Assembly: GCF_965363235.1 (NCBI RefSeq)
Contig: NC_134843.1
Location: 69,417,865 to 69,481,864 of the forward strand
DNA: 64,000 bases
Reading direction: 5' to 3'
DNA from: Mytilus galloprovincialis
Taxonomy: Eukaryota > Mollusca > Bivalvia > Mytilida > Mytilidae
Part shown: piece after piece, positions 30,101-42,014 of the stretch
How the letters are laid out: each line of letters opens with the position of its first letter
How positions within the stretch are numbered: the first letter of the stretch is position 1
Translations under genes and position numbers: made by a program
The notes under the pieces: model-generated
Databases searched by the model: none
What the model was told of the DNA's origin: nothing
The model's input: the letters and a program-made list of their open reading frames with translations, nothing else

Positions 30101-33100
30101 ATGGTAAGCAGATCCTGCTCCATATTTGACAAACGTCGTGTTTCTCATTTAAATTTAAACCCGGTAATAAGTCTAGTTCGGTATGAGAAATAATCAATTT
30201 TCGTCCAAAATAATTCCGATAAAGTATAACTTAAAAACTCTTGTGTAATTCACATCTTACGTTTGATTTCCTTGTCATTATAATTTTAGATTGTCAGGAA
30301 AAAGAAAAAAAGTATCAGAAAAATACCGAGCTCCAAAGTAAGTATAAGAAGGGGAATTCCACAAAAATCTGACGAAATCCAGCTCATTTGAAATCAGAAA
30401 TATTGGAATTTCAACAGGATGGGGTTCCATCGGGAATTGGTCATTCCCATGTCGAGGTACAAACGTTTTGTTATGTAGTTCCTTTTAGAAAAGATGCAAA
30501 GATATGTTCTCTAGTGATTTTTCGTTTCACTCAGATCTCTGAATTTGGTCATTCTCTATGACGTCAGTTTTTGAAAATTAAATAACAAAAAATTGATACT
30601 TTTTTTCAAATAACAAATCTGTCTGTCAAACAAGTTCAACCTAATAATTAGTATCGGTGAGAAATTTCAAAGAAATAAAAAAGTTAAAAAAAATGATTTT
30701 TTTCATAGCTTGAATGCACAAACTACTTACAATTATCGTTCAATATAACAGTCTACAATCATTCCGCTTCCCATTTGTTTGTGGATAGTACTGTCTTAGA
30801 TACATGATTTTTTTTATTAATTTTTATTGTCTTTGAACTCATGTGGAAGTAGTTGTCAGTAAATGAAGTACTCTCATATCTGTACTCCGTGTGAGGGAGG
30901 TATAGATACACTAGGCCTGCCACGTCCTGTCTGTTTTATTTGATGTTTTCTGTTTGTTTCGATCCGATCACTTTCCACGGACTTTTATAGTTTGTTCTTA
31001 CGTTGTACTGTTATACCACCTTCCCAGGTAAGAGGATGATTGGCGCCTTCAAACACGTTTAACCCCTACACATTAATTGTGTGCCTGTCCCCAGCCAGGA
31101 GACTGTAGTTCAGTGGTTGTCGTTGGTTCACACATATACTATTTTGTCATGAGCAACACGAAGAGTGCCACATGTGGAGTAGGTTCTGCCAACCCTTCCG
31201 GAGCACATGAGATCCCCCAGTTTTTGGTGGAGTTCGTGTTGCTTAGTCCTTAGTTTTCTATGTTGTGTCTTGTGTACTATTATTTGTCCGTTTGCCTTTT
31301 TATTTTTTAGCCATGGCGTTGTCAGTTTATTTTCTGTCTGTGAGTTTGACTGTCCCTCTGGTATCTTTCGCCCCTCTTTTGTCGATAAATTGCTTTATTT
31401 TTGTAAACCATACCGTTTTTTTTTCAATTGAACAGTTTCATATTGTTCATGTCAGGGCCTTGTAAAGCCGACTTTATGCATTCTCGTATCGCTAAAGACT
31501 GAACGGTTGTTTATAACTGTTAACATCTTCTTTGTCTCATTAGCAATTATACACATCACCTTATTTTTATTGTAATCGTACAATGCCGTTTGGTCTGTTT
31601 TATATTTACCATTACAACTAATTGTTTAATAATAATGTATGTGTGTCCTGCATAAGTTATATATATGTTGTATATGATAAGTTATGATTGTCTCTATACA
31701 TGTTTATACACAAACATAACCATAAAACGTAGATCATTGCTGATTTTTAAAAACAGGTACAAAACATTGTTTAATTGAAACTTAGGAAAACGGTCGTATT
31801 ACTGACTTGACACAGACTAAGAAAACGGTGAGTTAAACCGGAATTTCTAGCTTAAACTCCCTATCCACTTTTTGAATGCTCCGTTATATTGCCAAATTGA
31901 GTGATAAACCAAAAAGACATAATTTGTTAGCATGGTCATAACTTAGATCAAGCAGCTAATATTAAACTGTGTAAACATACATCTTCACTGACATACAACA
32001 CAACTTAATTCAACGTTAATATCTCACAATTAAACCCAAAAAGAGTTGTTGGTAGTTCATAATTCGGTCAGTGTAGTAAAGCATAATTACCGAACACCTT
32101 AACTGACATATATTTATAGATATTTTTCGTTTGTCTTTGATTTAATCTGGTGCGCATCATGTTGAAATGTTACATTAAATCGACAAATCCGACAGCAAAA
32201 AAGTTTTCGAAGTTAGTATAGTAAATCATAATGACCATGGCATAATCACTTTCTTGATGAAATACAAAATAATTGAAATATAAAAACAAGAGTAAACAAA
32301 ATGAAAACAACACTATGAAAATCTCATGCGACCAAATGGCATCTCTAGACTAGACCCAACAGCATAAACAGCGCCTAAAGCCAAACACATGAAAGCTGTA
32401 TGCACATATGCCGAATCACGTCAACAGTCATACGACCAAAAGGAACATAATAGTATACAGACAATTTCTTTTTCGATCAAGTTTACTAAAAACAACATTT
32501 GTTATTGACATCTTCTGTTTAATTTTATTGTGTTTATAATTTCAGATTGTCAGGAAACCAAGAAAAAGATTCAGAAAAATACCACACTCCAAGGTAAGAC
32601 AAGAAGATATTGAAAATTGACACCAACTGACATATTCCTCACTTGGTATAGGCATTTTCTGAAAAATATGGTAACACATGATTTCATATATAGCTAGGTA
32701 AAGCTTCCATCTTTATGAAAGTTGTATAGTTTCGTTATATTGACCAAACTAGGGGTGAAACCCAAGCAGGTATAAAGTATTAATGAGAAAATGACAAGGA
32801 TCCAGCAGCCAAAACAGTGTTAACAGACATCACAAGAAATTCAATCTAACTGACTAAAACATTTCAACAAACATACAAGCTGCAATTAATAACGAGTTTG
32901 TAGTTGATAGTAAATAAAGCCAATGTTTTGTTTTATATTTGATATTATTATATACACTTTCTTTCTTAATATGGTAAAAATAAAGAAGAAATAGAGAAAA
33001 TGGTAAACAAAATGAAAACACTACGACAAAAAAAGACGCTTGCGTTAGAATTGCAAATCTGGACCAACGTGCAACAGGAACGCCAAAATCCACAAACTAG

Positions 33101-36100
33101 ATAGCTGAATGCAGAAACACATAGTACATGACCTAATCTCGTCATGCAAAGTCATACGTACAAAAAGGCATAAAAGTACGAAGACAGATGAAAAGGAACA
33201 TATAAGGAATGACTGTAATATTTTTTCTGTCTATGAAGAAATAACATAAAAAATTTGGTGCACACTGAATAACACGCGTAGCGGGTTATTTAACAGTGTG
33301 CACCACATTTTTTATGTTATTTCGACAGAAAAAATAATACAGTCATTTCTTATAATTTAATTCTAAATTCTATTTTAAACCGTAGAAAACCATGAAAAAA
33401 CGTTGATGACGTCACGGTCACATGACTTAATTATGTCTATGGGCTCATAACAAAATAACGTCAGCCAATCAGAAGACGCGTTACATCCAAAATTAAATTA
33501 TTGCAAAATAAATTAATGGATACATAACTTCATAGCAATGACTTAGTGCCACAAACTGTTTACAAGACATTTTAAATAAAATGAAGTCACGGCCATTGTA
33601 GAGAAGAAGTTGAAAGTGAAGCGAAAACTATGAAATGAATTATTATTTTAATATAAAAATAAGAACACTACTGTAGGTTTGATTGCGAATGCAACAACTC
33701 TCCACTGGAGACCAAACGATATAGAAGATAACTTTAAGTCATCGTAGTGTCTTTAACTCAGTTATAAAAGGCGCAAAAATAAATTATGCAATTTGAGATT
33801 TGTTAGTTCAAGGCTAAAATAAATCAGAAATATTAGAATTTCTACCGGATGAGATTCAACATGAATTGGACATTCCAATGCCATACTAGTAGTACAAACG
33901 TTATGTCTTATGTTAAAATAAGAAGATATTCTATGATTCCTATTACACAACTCTCCACCAGAGATTAAATGACACAAAAGATAACAACAATATGTGATCC
34001 TAAGGACTTTAACAATACGCTAATCCCGTACCGCATAATCAGCTATAAAAAGTTTTGAAATGACAAATGAAAATCCATTTTGGTCCCTTTCAAAAAGTAA
34101 CGATGATATGCATCTGCTGATCTTGAATGTCCCATGTTCTGCATCAGTGACAAGGAGTAAAATATGTATATAACGGTTCTCGTCGAAATAGATTTTACAA
34201 AATATAAATGTGATTAAAATACACATATTTCAAAAAGGAAAATCATTGTCATTGCTAGCAGGAATAACTAATCTGCATTTAAATTATTTTGGGTAAAGTT
34301 TACTAAATATGTCCACATTATCAACACGTTATGCTTTATTTCATTGTTGTTATAATTTCAGAATGTCAAGGACCAAGCATTGAAACCCCAAACCTGTATA
34401 AGTACATACTTTTGTCAGACTATGGCATTGTTATTGAAAATCTAGTAAACGATAGTATTAATTTCAAAGTAAAGGCTACCAGAAATGTACATGTAGCTTT
34501 AATGTCTTCAAATACAGATCAGGATCCTCTTTATGAAATAGTATTGGGTGGCTGGATTAACTCAAAGTCGGTCATCCGAGACAGCAAAGAAGGGGTAGCA
34601 ATGGCAACGCATGAAGGACAAGTACTTAAACAAACTGAATATACGACATTTTACATTACCTGGCGAAATGGACATATTAGAGTAGAAAATGGAAGTAAAG
34701 CGAACATCATGGAATGGACTGATACTTCAAGCCCATTAAAAATCAGAAATATAGGAATTTCTACAAAAGGGGGTTCAACAGGGAATTGGACATTTCCATG
34801 TCAAGGTACGAACGTTTTATCATTATAAGTGTTTTTTAAAGGTGGTGATCATATCCATTGTGGTTTTCTTTGTTGTTTTGTAGATCTATCAATACGTTTA
34901 TTCTTAAAGACCTAATTTTTGAAAAAAACATGTTAAAGAATTATCAAACAGTTTTTTTTACCACAATACTAAGCCATTTGCTGTTATTGTCAAATTTCTA
35001 TATTTCCAATTTTTTTTTATTTCACTCGACTCGATCGGTCTCTCGACTAATAGTTAAATTATCAAATAAACAAATTATGCTGGTAAGTTTGAGAAAAATA
35101 TGTATAAAACAATTTGTAAACTTACTTTATAACCAGATTTATTTCATGCAGCATAGCTTGTTGTTTTTACTAACTTCTCGAGGAAAATTCCATAATGACA
35201 AAGTAAATCCATTTCTATAACAACACACATGATTTATACGTATGACTCGCAGTGTTTTGTATTCATACCAATTTCTTGGTCCTCATACTATTGGTCAATA
35301 AAATACCCCTTATCAATCACGTACATGTATGCCATATTCCAATATTCTTTGTATTGCCGAAAGTTATTCCTCACAAGCATACGTTCACATTTATTGGATA
35401 AACGGTTTGTGTTTGTATTGCAGGAATTCAAGAACAAGAGAACATTATCTCTAACAAGAAAACAGAAATTCTGTTCATCTTATTAACGGCGATATTATTT
35501 GTCATTGTGACTTTCATTTTTGGATGTCTTTTTATTCGACACTTTAAAAGAAATCGGGTAAGATCGCCATCATCTAAAGACGAAGTTGATAGAGGAAATG
35601 TCAATGAAATATATGACGAAATCGATATTGCCTTGGAAATAAATGTCAACAATAGTGTATATTTAACACCGCCGGGAGATGATCAAATTGGAATTCATGA
35701 AATGCGTGATGTAGTGTCGACCTCTAAACAAACGATGCAAAATATTGTAGAACAAAAGATGCGTGATTTTTCGATGCGAAAGCGAATAAGATCTCCATCG
35801 CCTAAAGATCACACTGATACAGGAAGTACCGATGAAGTATATAAAGAAATTGATATAGCTTTGGAAATAAATTTCAATAATAGTGTACACTTATCGTCTT
35901 CGGGAAATGATCAAATTGAAAATCATGAAATGCCCGATGCCGTACAAATATCTACGCCGACCTCAATACAACCGATACAGGGAATTGCAGAACACGCGAT
36001 GCGTGATATTTCAATGCCAGTACTTCCAGAAACTACAAAACAAGAGGTTAGCGAGACAGAACAAGTACCAAGTGAGGATAACCTTTCAGAACTTAACAGT

Positions 36101-36205
36101 AGACGCTCTTCCTTAAGCAGTGAAAGTGAATATGACAAATGTTTCAACAGTATATCAAGTTATAATTATTTCGGACCTAAGAAAAGCTACGAATACACAT
36201 CATAG
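27048..36205 (+). CDS. Modular FAMeT-domain type I receptor-like gene, copy 2 (gene model)
   Basis: The exons are signal peptide 27048-27114, domain 28731-29174, micro-exon 30290-30337, micro-exon 32546-32593, domain 34362-34805, TM plus tail 35424-36205. All internal joints are phase 1. The full sum is 1,833 nt, 611 codons with stop. Compared with copy 1 it has lost the middle domain (only a 3' stump at 30377-30456), so the two micro-exons are neighbours. It keeps the longer and probably ancestral tail with both tyrosine repeats and a tyrosine-rich end. As in copy 1, surface location follows from signal peptide plus TM, and recognition or signalling is inferred. Confidence 0.7.
27693..27800 (+). 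pseudogene. Dead first domain exon in copy 2
   Basis: It matches 1885 on for about 100 nt (DCE-Q edge, LYTYIF-MVR, 'aatccagtagccgaaagtattat') with stops, then is cut short. Counterpart of 1885-2110. Confidence 0.6.
28731..29174 (+). CDS. FAMeT-type domain exon A' (444 nt)
   Basis: A phase 1-1 exon, acceptor 'gttttcag', donor 'gtacca', open throughout its 148 codons. Landmarks are DCQGPSIETP, LLSDHGICIGN, HIALMSSN, YEIIIGGWANSRSIIRD, FNISWSHGNIRV, MEWTD, IRNIGISTWWGS, GNWSFPC. NIS and NWS sequons are kept. It is very close to exon A (3064-3507), with scattered replacements such as K to R before SDAH and ALLKQN to PILKQN. Purifying selection versus neutrality cannot be judged by eye. Confidence 0.85.
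29900..30180 (+). repeat. Dispersed repeat, longer ortholog of 4,690-4,810
   Basis: It carries the 3' half missing in unit 1 ('ggtggtctcagctg', 'taagcagatcctgctcc', 'ccggtaataagtctagttcgg'). Confidence 0.65.
30290..30337 (+). CDS. 48-nt micro-exon, copy 3
   Basis: Ortholog of 4886-4933. Acceptor 'aattttag', donor 'gtaagt' after a terminal A. C-Q-E-K-E-K-K-Y-Q-K-N-T-E-L-Q across phase-1 joints. The length is unchanged despite long A runs, where slippage indels would be expected if it were unconstrained. The final base A changes the shared glycine codon to an AGN or AGA type at the next joint. Confidence 0.65.
30377..30456 (+). pseudogene. 3' stump of domain exon B'
   Basis: It starts abruptly at 'agctcatttgaaatcag' and keeps IRNIGISTGWGS, GNWSFPC and the donor gtacaa, but has no acceptor and no domain body. 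The junction places intron sequence after micro-exon 3 directly next to the last 80 nt of exon B. It was created by a deletion of about 1.9 kb relative to unit 1. Confidence 0.8.
30900..31500 (-). repeat. Dispersed repeat, minus orientation (ortholog of 7,390-7,990)
   Basis: Same blocks and order as in unit 1. Between it and the next micro-exon nothing else is recognisable. Confidence 0.65.
32546..32593 (+). CDS. 48-nt micro-exon, copy 4
   Basis: Ortholog of 8929-8976. Acceptor 'aatttcag', donor 'gtaaga'. C-Q-E-T-K-K-K-I-Q-K-N-T-T-L-Q with phase-1 joints. The NTT sequon is kept. It differs from its ortholog only by substitutions (N-D-Q to T-K-K). Confidence 0.7.
33201..33354. mobile_element. 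Foldback (hairpin) element in unit 2
   Basis: A 154-bp palindrome from 'tataaggaatgactgtaat' to the complementary 'tacagtcatttcttata', with the centre near 'acacgcgtagcgggt'. It lies in an extra block of about 300 bp (about 33,200-33,505) absent from unit 1. The right part of the block, with 'gatgacgtcacggtcacatg' and 'cagccaatcagaagacgcg', probably belongs to the same insertion. No coding capacity. Confidence 0.7.
33812..33892 (+). pseudogene. 3' remnant of a FAMeT domain exon (unit 2)
   Basis: Ortholog of 10155-10235, with the same surviving block and internal stop. Confidence 0.6.
33940..34060 (+). repeat. Dispersed repeat member
   Basis: 'caactctccaccagagattaaatgac' then 'cccgtaccgcataatcagctataaaa', the family seen at 5,590. 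Unit 1 lacks the first part, so insertion or loss differs between the units. Confidence 0.6.
34362..34805 (+). CDS. FAMeT-type domain exon C' (444 nt)
   Basis: A phase 1-1 exon, acceptor 'aatttcag', donor 'gtacga', fully open. The first codon across the joint is E rather than D (ECQ). Landmarks: LLSDYGIVIEN, HVALMSSN, YEIVLGGWINSKSVIRD, FYITWRNGHIRV, MEWTD, IRNIGISTKGGS, GNWTFPC. It has the two-cysteine pattern of exon C and an NWT sequon where exon C has NWK. It is membrane-proximal, joined to the TM exon. Confidence 0.85.
35424..36205 (+). CDS. Transmembrane and cytoplasmic-tail exon, copy 2
   Basis: Acceptor 'attgcag', then GIQEQENIISNKKTE, a hydrophobic segment ending FGCLFI, and basic RHFKRNR. 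The tail has two repeats (35558-35785 and 35786-36025) with EIYDEI and EVYKEI, both fitting YxxI. A serine-rich stretch (RRSSLSSESEYD) is followed by an end that copy 1 lacks, rich in tyrosine (SSYNYFG, KSYEYTS). YxxI can act as an SH2 docking or sorting motif. The strict ITIM or ITAM spacing is not met. Repeat 1 is four residues shorter than in copy 1. Confidence 0.85.
35558..36025 (+). repeat. Two-fold coding repeat in cytoplasmic tail, copy 2
   Basis: The period is 76 codons for the first unit, with the AEQI segment after EMRD missing. Both tyrosines are intact, unlike copy 1. Confidence 0.85.
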
Positions 36206-36326
36206 AGCCTTAAGCTAATTAACAAAGAGCTGCCATCAATGGTAACTCTTTATATGGCAAAACAAATACATTCACAAAGTATTTTACTGTAAGAAGGTAG
36301 ATAAAGAATTCAAAATTCATATTTTA

Positions 36327-36332
36327 AATAAA
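36327..36332 (+). terminator. Polyadenylation signal AATAAA
   Basis: About 120 nt after the stop. Ortholog of 12750-12755. Confidence 0.55.
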
Positions 36333-38112
36333 GTGAAGAAAGTTTTTGAATATATAATTATTCCATTTACATCTCAAACTAAAATCATTACATTTTGAAC
36401 TTTTGTTGTACAATCTATTTTACTAAACAGAATATAATTCTATAAGTAACATTTGTTCGCATGTTGTGTAAGTAATAACAATAATCCGTCTGCATATTGA
36501 TTGTTCCTTCTAGTATCGTATTATATCCGTTTTTTTTCAATTCAAAATTTAAGAGGAAACTGCGAGCAAAACCTTTTAAGATAACTATTGATTAACTGAA
36601 TGTAGACTGCTTATAGTTCAGACAATGACGTTTGATTATATGAGGTTTTGTGAATGGTATGATGCAATTGGACATGATAAGTCACCTGACAAACATTTTG
36701 GAATATACATATTATTTATTATAAAAAGAAATTAGTGTTATGCAGATGACGCTTCATAACTGTTTGATCATATTCATGTTCAAAAATTTGAAATTAAATC
36801 CATATTGATGACCAGTAACATGAAAATGTGAAATGAACACAAAGCCTGTGTCTAAAAGACTGTAACATTCAGCCTCATTGTTTGAAAGATGAAATCAAAT
36901 CCGATAAGACTCAATGACATAGATTACTAACACTATCACGGGTATGCGACGTGTGTGGGTGGATAAGTGGGTAAGGTGAGGGGTAAAAACAAAAATGTTA
37001 ATCTCATCAAGTAAACTTTTATTTGATGTTAAATCACGAAACATCGTATTTTATGTGTTCATTGCAAAACATTTCAAACAAAGTACATATAATATCATGA
37101 TCTTAGTATTCCGAAAGAGGAGTAATTTGCTATTAAAGCGAAGTAACAGACAAACGGATGATAAGCTAAATGTTTCCAGACACTCGAGATGTGTATTGTC
37201 ATTATCCAATAGCCGAACCAGTTGAATCATTGTCCGCAGTATGAAATAGTAGTCCACCCTTGTAGGAATAAAACGACTTTTTATATTTTCTTTAATGATT
37301 TTTTGTTTTGTTTTCTTCTATAATGTTGAAGACTATAAAGAATATATACAAACTTTAAATTACAAAAACGTTCAACAAGATGAGATCTACAAAGAAGTCA
37401 ATTTTGCCGAAATTGTAAACAGACTCTTTATAGAAGTAATTGCACTTAAATAATGCATGTGTAACCCTTTTTTGTGTTTTAGATGAAAACGAAAGAAAAT
37501 AGACTAAAATTGTAAATCGAAAAAAAAAGTTATCAATGCAAGATAAAAAAAAAAAAGATTTCGTCTACAATGTCATAGAGTTACATTGTCGAAGATGCAA
37601 ACAGACCTAAAATATCGGCACATGCTCTTTAAAGCCTCTTAGTTTGAGTTTAACTGTTATGTATTTTCAAAACTGGTTTTAATGACATCTCCCATCCTAT
37701 TTTCAGCATACTTGTTGCATGATTTTGTTATTTCAATCTTTATTGATTGGAGTATTCTCCCCATTTTTATTCTCAAATACTTCTGTTCATTTCCATTACC
37801 GTATCTTTGTCCGTTTGCGCCGTTAAAAACACACAGTTTTAAGAAGGTGAAAGCAATTAATATTAATATATCATTTTCATATCCTTATACGGACAAATCT
37901 AAACATTGCCTCAATTTATTTTTGGGATTCTTTCATTAATCTTAAAGCATATTATATAACACTATGAATATATACATATATATGTATAACTCTAACGTAC
38001 TTTTTTAGATAAAGATGCATGTCTTTATATACGTAGCAGGTAACGTTCACAGGTAATAGACAAGTTAAATCTAGGAAACCTATTCCCAGTTTTAAACATA
38101 CAAAACGATAAA
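36333..38112. other. Spacer, nearly identical to unit 1
   Basis: No exon. One insertion-like block of about 100 bp (near 36,680-36,790) is absent from unit 1. From there to 38,390 the match to unit 1 is close to perfect by eye. Confidence 0.6.
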
Positions 38113-39900
38113 ATGAACACATTTATAGTTATATTTTCCCTCTTTTGTCTGATCTCATCAGCTGTACTGAGTAATGGAGGTAAGCATAGATACATTTAAA
38201 TTTACAGTCAAATTGGTGATTGTGGATTTGTGTATGAAATGAAGGACAGGAAGCAAATTAATTTTAGAATCAGAGATTAACCACAAAAAATAGTTTTAAG
38301 TTTTGTGCACAACTCGTTAGGTTTTTGTTTTTGCATTAATGATCTTTTATCCAAGATTTCGTTTATTTCTTTGCGGATTGGCCTTCAGCAGAAAATCCAT
38401 TGCAAAAAAAACGTGTAGAATTACAGGGGGATATTTAACATGATCGGCATAAAATATCCAAACATCAGCTAAAATCTTATACTCAGTAATTCAAATAAGG
38501 AACAAGGTATAGTAAATGGCCTGTGTGACCGATTTTGTTAAAATTTGGTATACAACCTTGGTTATCTGGTTGCACTATAACTGAAAATCAACGAATTAAT
38601 ATTTTAGATTGGGCTAAAAATCACCAAATCTCAGATAACAAATGAACAGATTTTTGTTATAATTGATATGTTGTAAATGTTAATTAATTATTTTTTTTTT
38701 GAGAATTTATTATAGGGTTACTGACTACGTTTAATGTGTATTAACTAAACTGTTACACTGATGTTACACATATTCGTGTGTGATAATTTTTCTCCTAAAA
38801 CAACAATTTTGAAATTCAATCGGTCGTATAAAAATTAATAACACAAAAAAAAACGAACTCTGAGGAAAATTCAAAACAGAAAGTCTCTAATCGAATGGCA
38901 AATCAAAAACTCAAACATATCAAACGAATGGATAACAGCTGTCATATTCCTGATTTGGTACAAGCATTTTGTCATGTAGTAAATGGTGGATTAAACCTGG
39001 CTTTAGAGCTAGTTAAACATCTTACTTGTATGACTGTCGCAAAATTTCGTTATATGGACAATGATGTTTGAATAAAATCAACAGCTATAACATTCTCATG
39101 ATCCCTGTGTTGAAACTAATGGTGCAACCCTACAATCATCACGCAAACTCCAACTAAACAGTACTTAACCATAAGTTAAATGTTATAAGTATTTTTTTTC
39201 TGGGAAATGATTTGTAGCGATAAGCATTGAATAATATTTCCAAAAATGGGACTCAATATTGGTAAAACTGTTAAAACCTTCCCAAATTATCAACGTAGAA
39301 ATAAAATTGTTACCCGTCCAGGAAATTGAAAACGTCTCTAGCATTTTACAAATAACAAAATATTAGGATGAGTTCCAGTGAGACAACTATATACCAGAGA
39401 CCTAATGACGTAGGTATAAGTAAATCAAATCTCATACTTTATTGTTATCTTTATAGATTGTCAGGTACCAAGTATTGAAACCCCAAACCTATATTAATAC
39501 ATTCTTTTGTCAGACCATGGCATCGGTATTGGAAATCCAGTAAGAGATAGTATTAGATTCAAGGTTAAGGCCAGCAAGGATGCTCATATAGCTTTAATGT
39601 CATCAAATACTGACCACGATCCTCTTTTTGGGATAGTATTAGGCGGTTGGGCTAACTCAAAATCGGTCATACGCGACAGAAAACAAGGTAGAGCACTGGC
39701 AACGCATCATGGATAAGTTCTAAACCAAAACGAATATAGAACATTTTATATTGAATGGAGCAATGGACATATTAGAGTTGAAAAAGAATGAAATGAGCAA
39801 ATCATGGAATGGAATTATACCTCAAACCCATTAAATATTACAAATATTGGAGTTTCTTCAGGATGGGGCTCAACTGGATATTGGTCATTCGGATGTCTAG
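38113..39900 (+). pseudogene. Decayed single-domain FAMeT paralogue (unit 2)
   Basis: Signal exon 38113-38179 (67 nt, intact) and domain exon 39457-39900 (444 nt, intact splice sites). The domain has the same two TAA stops as unit 1 and one further private stop (near 39,788). The stop seen near 15,463 in unit 1 is not present here. The TM exon is gone: a deletion joins sequence matching 16,375 to sequence matching about 18,025. Even without stops the remaining gene would lack a membrane anchor. Confidence 0.75.
38390..39075 (+). repeat. Extra 690-bp intron block with dispersed repeat
   Basis: It is absent at the same place in unit 1 (14,720). The right part (38,860-39,075) has 'cagctgtcatattcctgattt', 'gtaaatggtggattaaacc' and 'cttgtatgactgtcgca', a family that recurs inverted at 47,540-47,990. 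Insertion in unit 2 or deletion in unit 1 cannot be told apart from the two copies alone. Confidence 0.65.
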
Positions 39901-40732
39901 GTACCTAATTTTTTTATATTCAATTTGTACTTCTAAGAAAAATCGCAGTCATACTCCATTGTTCGTGGACGTTCATTCACGTACACGTAATGCCATAAAA
40001 TCATTAAAAATGTTCGTACAATAGTAACATGCATGAGTAAGGACGAAAACAATAATTGACATTTGCTTTTTACACAACATTTTAACACCGTACTATGGTT
40101 GTTGTCATCAATCATGTGGTTATTGGGTATAGAAACAATCCAATAGTTAAAAAAAAGTTTCACTAATATGTTCTTTTTCACTTCTAAGTGATATTTAAGG
40201 ATACACTAATGTAAGAAACTTCACTGATAGCCAACAAAACAAAACACTCCTTTGTCTTTGTTTTTGAAGTTAAACAAGTTAAAAAGTTGAGTACAGAGAT
40301 ATTTACGTAATTCCTCCACCTTAATAAGAGTATCTATTGTCAAATTTCCTGTTTACGGTCACCCATATTTAAAGACCAGACATAATATTAGAGTATCACA
40401 AATATAAACATACAGTTATATCTGATAATGGTTAATTATATACATCAAATGTTTTAGCCCGGAACATATTAAAAGCTAAACAAATAGCTTTAAGAGAAGA
40501 AAAAGGAAACAAACCAAAGCGTTATGAAATCTAGACCAATGGGGATAGACATCTTCTATTTGGAAAATTATGTTTTGCGGCTGCAACCGACATACATTGC
40601 TGAACATAAAGAAATGCATAGACAACTCAATTCATTTTGTTTACTAGGTTCATTTGGAATTAAACACTGATGACAGCCTTTCAAGGTATGCACAAACAAT
40701 ATATGTGTGCTGAAGTTAATCGAATAGGTTCA

Positions 40733-41010
40733 CACCTTCTACTTGTGGTATTAAAAATTGTTGTACAATGTCAGAGCAATCAAAATACTTATACAGCAAG
40801 TTATCGTCAAGAAACTACAAAAATGATTTTTTTTTTGGCCCTTAATTTCTAAACTATTAATTGCCACCATAACCCAAAAATTAATTCTAACCTTCTACTT
40901 GTGGTATTAAAAATTGTGGTACAATGTCAGAGCAATCAAAATACTTATACAGAAGTTATTATCATAAAACTAGAAAAATGCTTGTTTGTGCCCCTAATTC
41001 CTAAACGGTT
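40733..41010 (+). repeat. Tandem repeat, about 149-bp period, two units
   Basis: Counterpart of 17,860-18,300, with one unit fewer. Its left edge is the deletion breakpoint that removed the TM exon. Confidence 0.7.
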
Positions 41011-42014
41011 TCGACCATCATAAAAACCTTCAAATTTGTCTTTGTGACCTATATATTTGTAGATCTTTTTTTGTTTCTTTTTCTGTTTATAAAAATGAAT
41101 TTTCTATAAAGACTCAGCTGACAATTACGGCAATACTGTTTTAATTGCAGATCTTATTTTACTCATCATATTTACAGCTTTTAGTTTTAAACTACACTTA
41201 CACAGCTGCACATACATGTTTTTGCATATGTCTGAAATCATCATTAAACATATGCATGTTAAATGGCAGACACTTCCATCAGAGAAGTCTTCTGTACACT
41301 TGACAAATTTGTAGATCTAGCCCTGTTGATAATTTTGTTTAGTTAACATATATATATTTAACAGTTTTTGCTTTATCTACATTTCTGTACTCTATTGTGG
41401 GCCACTAATGCATCATTAAGGGAGATATCCATTTTTATGTTGCAGTAACATGTTGTAATATACTATTATATCATTTATTTATCGATTTCTCTGTGCTGAG
41501 AGTTCTTGTGTTTGTTTCTATTGTATTCCTGTCACTAAGTGTTATCATTTTTACCATATTTAAGCATTGCAATATAAGCTGGAGGTTTGGTTAGGTATTA
41601 AACCAGGTCTCAACATGTTCAATCCACCATGACCATTAGATTGTTGGACTGGAATAAGCCAGATCAATTTTTACCACTGTGCCATAGGTTTGTGTAACCC
41701 ATCTGGTATAATTCCAAGTAAAAGCTGGAATAAGACGGTCTCATAGGACTTTGACAAAATAAATGTGTACAATGATGCATTTACTACTGTCTGAGTAAGG
41801 TCAGTTTATTTTCAATTTATGAGTTTGACTGTCCCTTTGGTATCCTTCGTCCCTCTTTTATAAATTAATATCTGACCTACATGGACTTTTGACCTATTTC
41901 TTATCTAGAGAAACGTTTCCTTAATGTTCAGAAATGCAAAACTATAAACTACACAAGGTATTTCAAATTTAATATCATAAAAAAAAAATACAATGTTAAT
42001 TTGATCATCAAATG

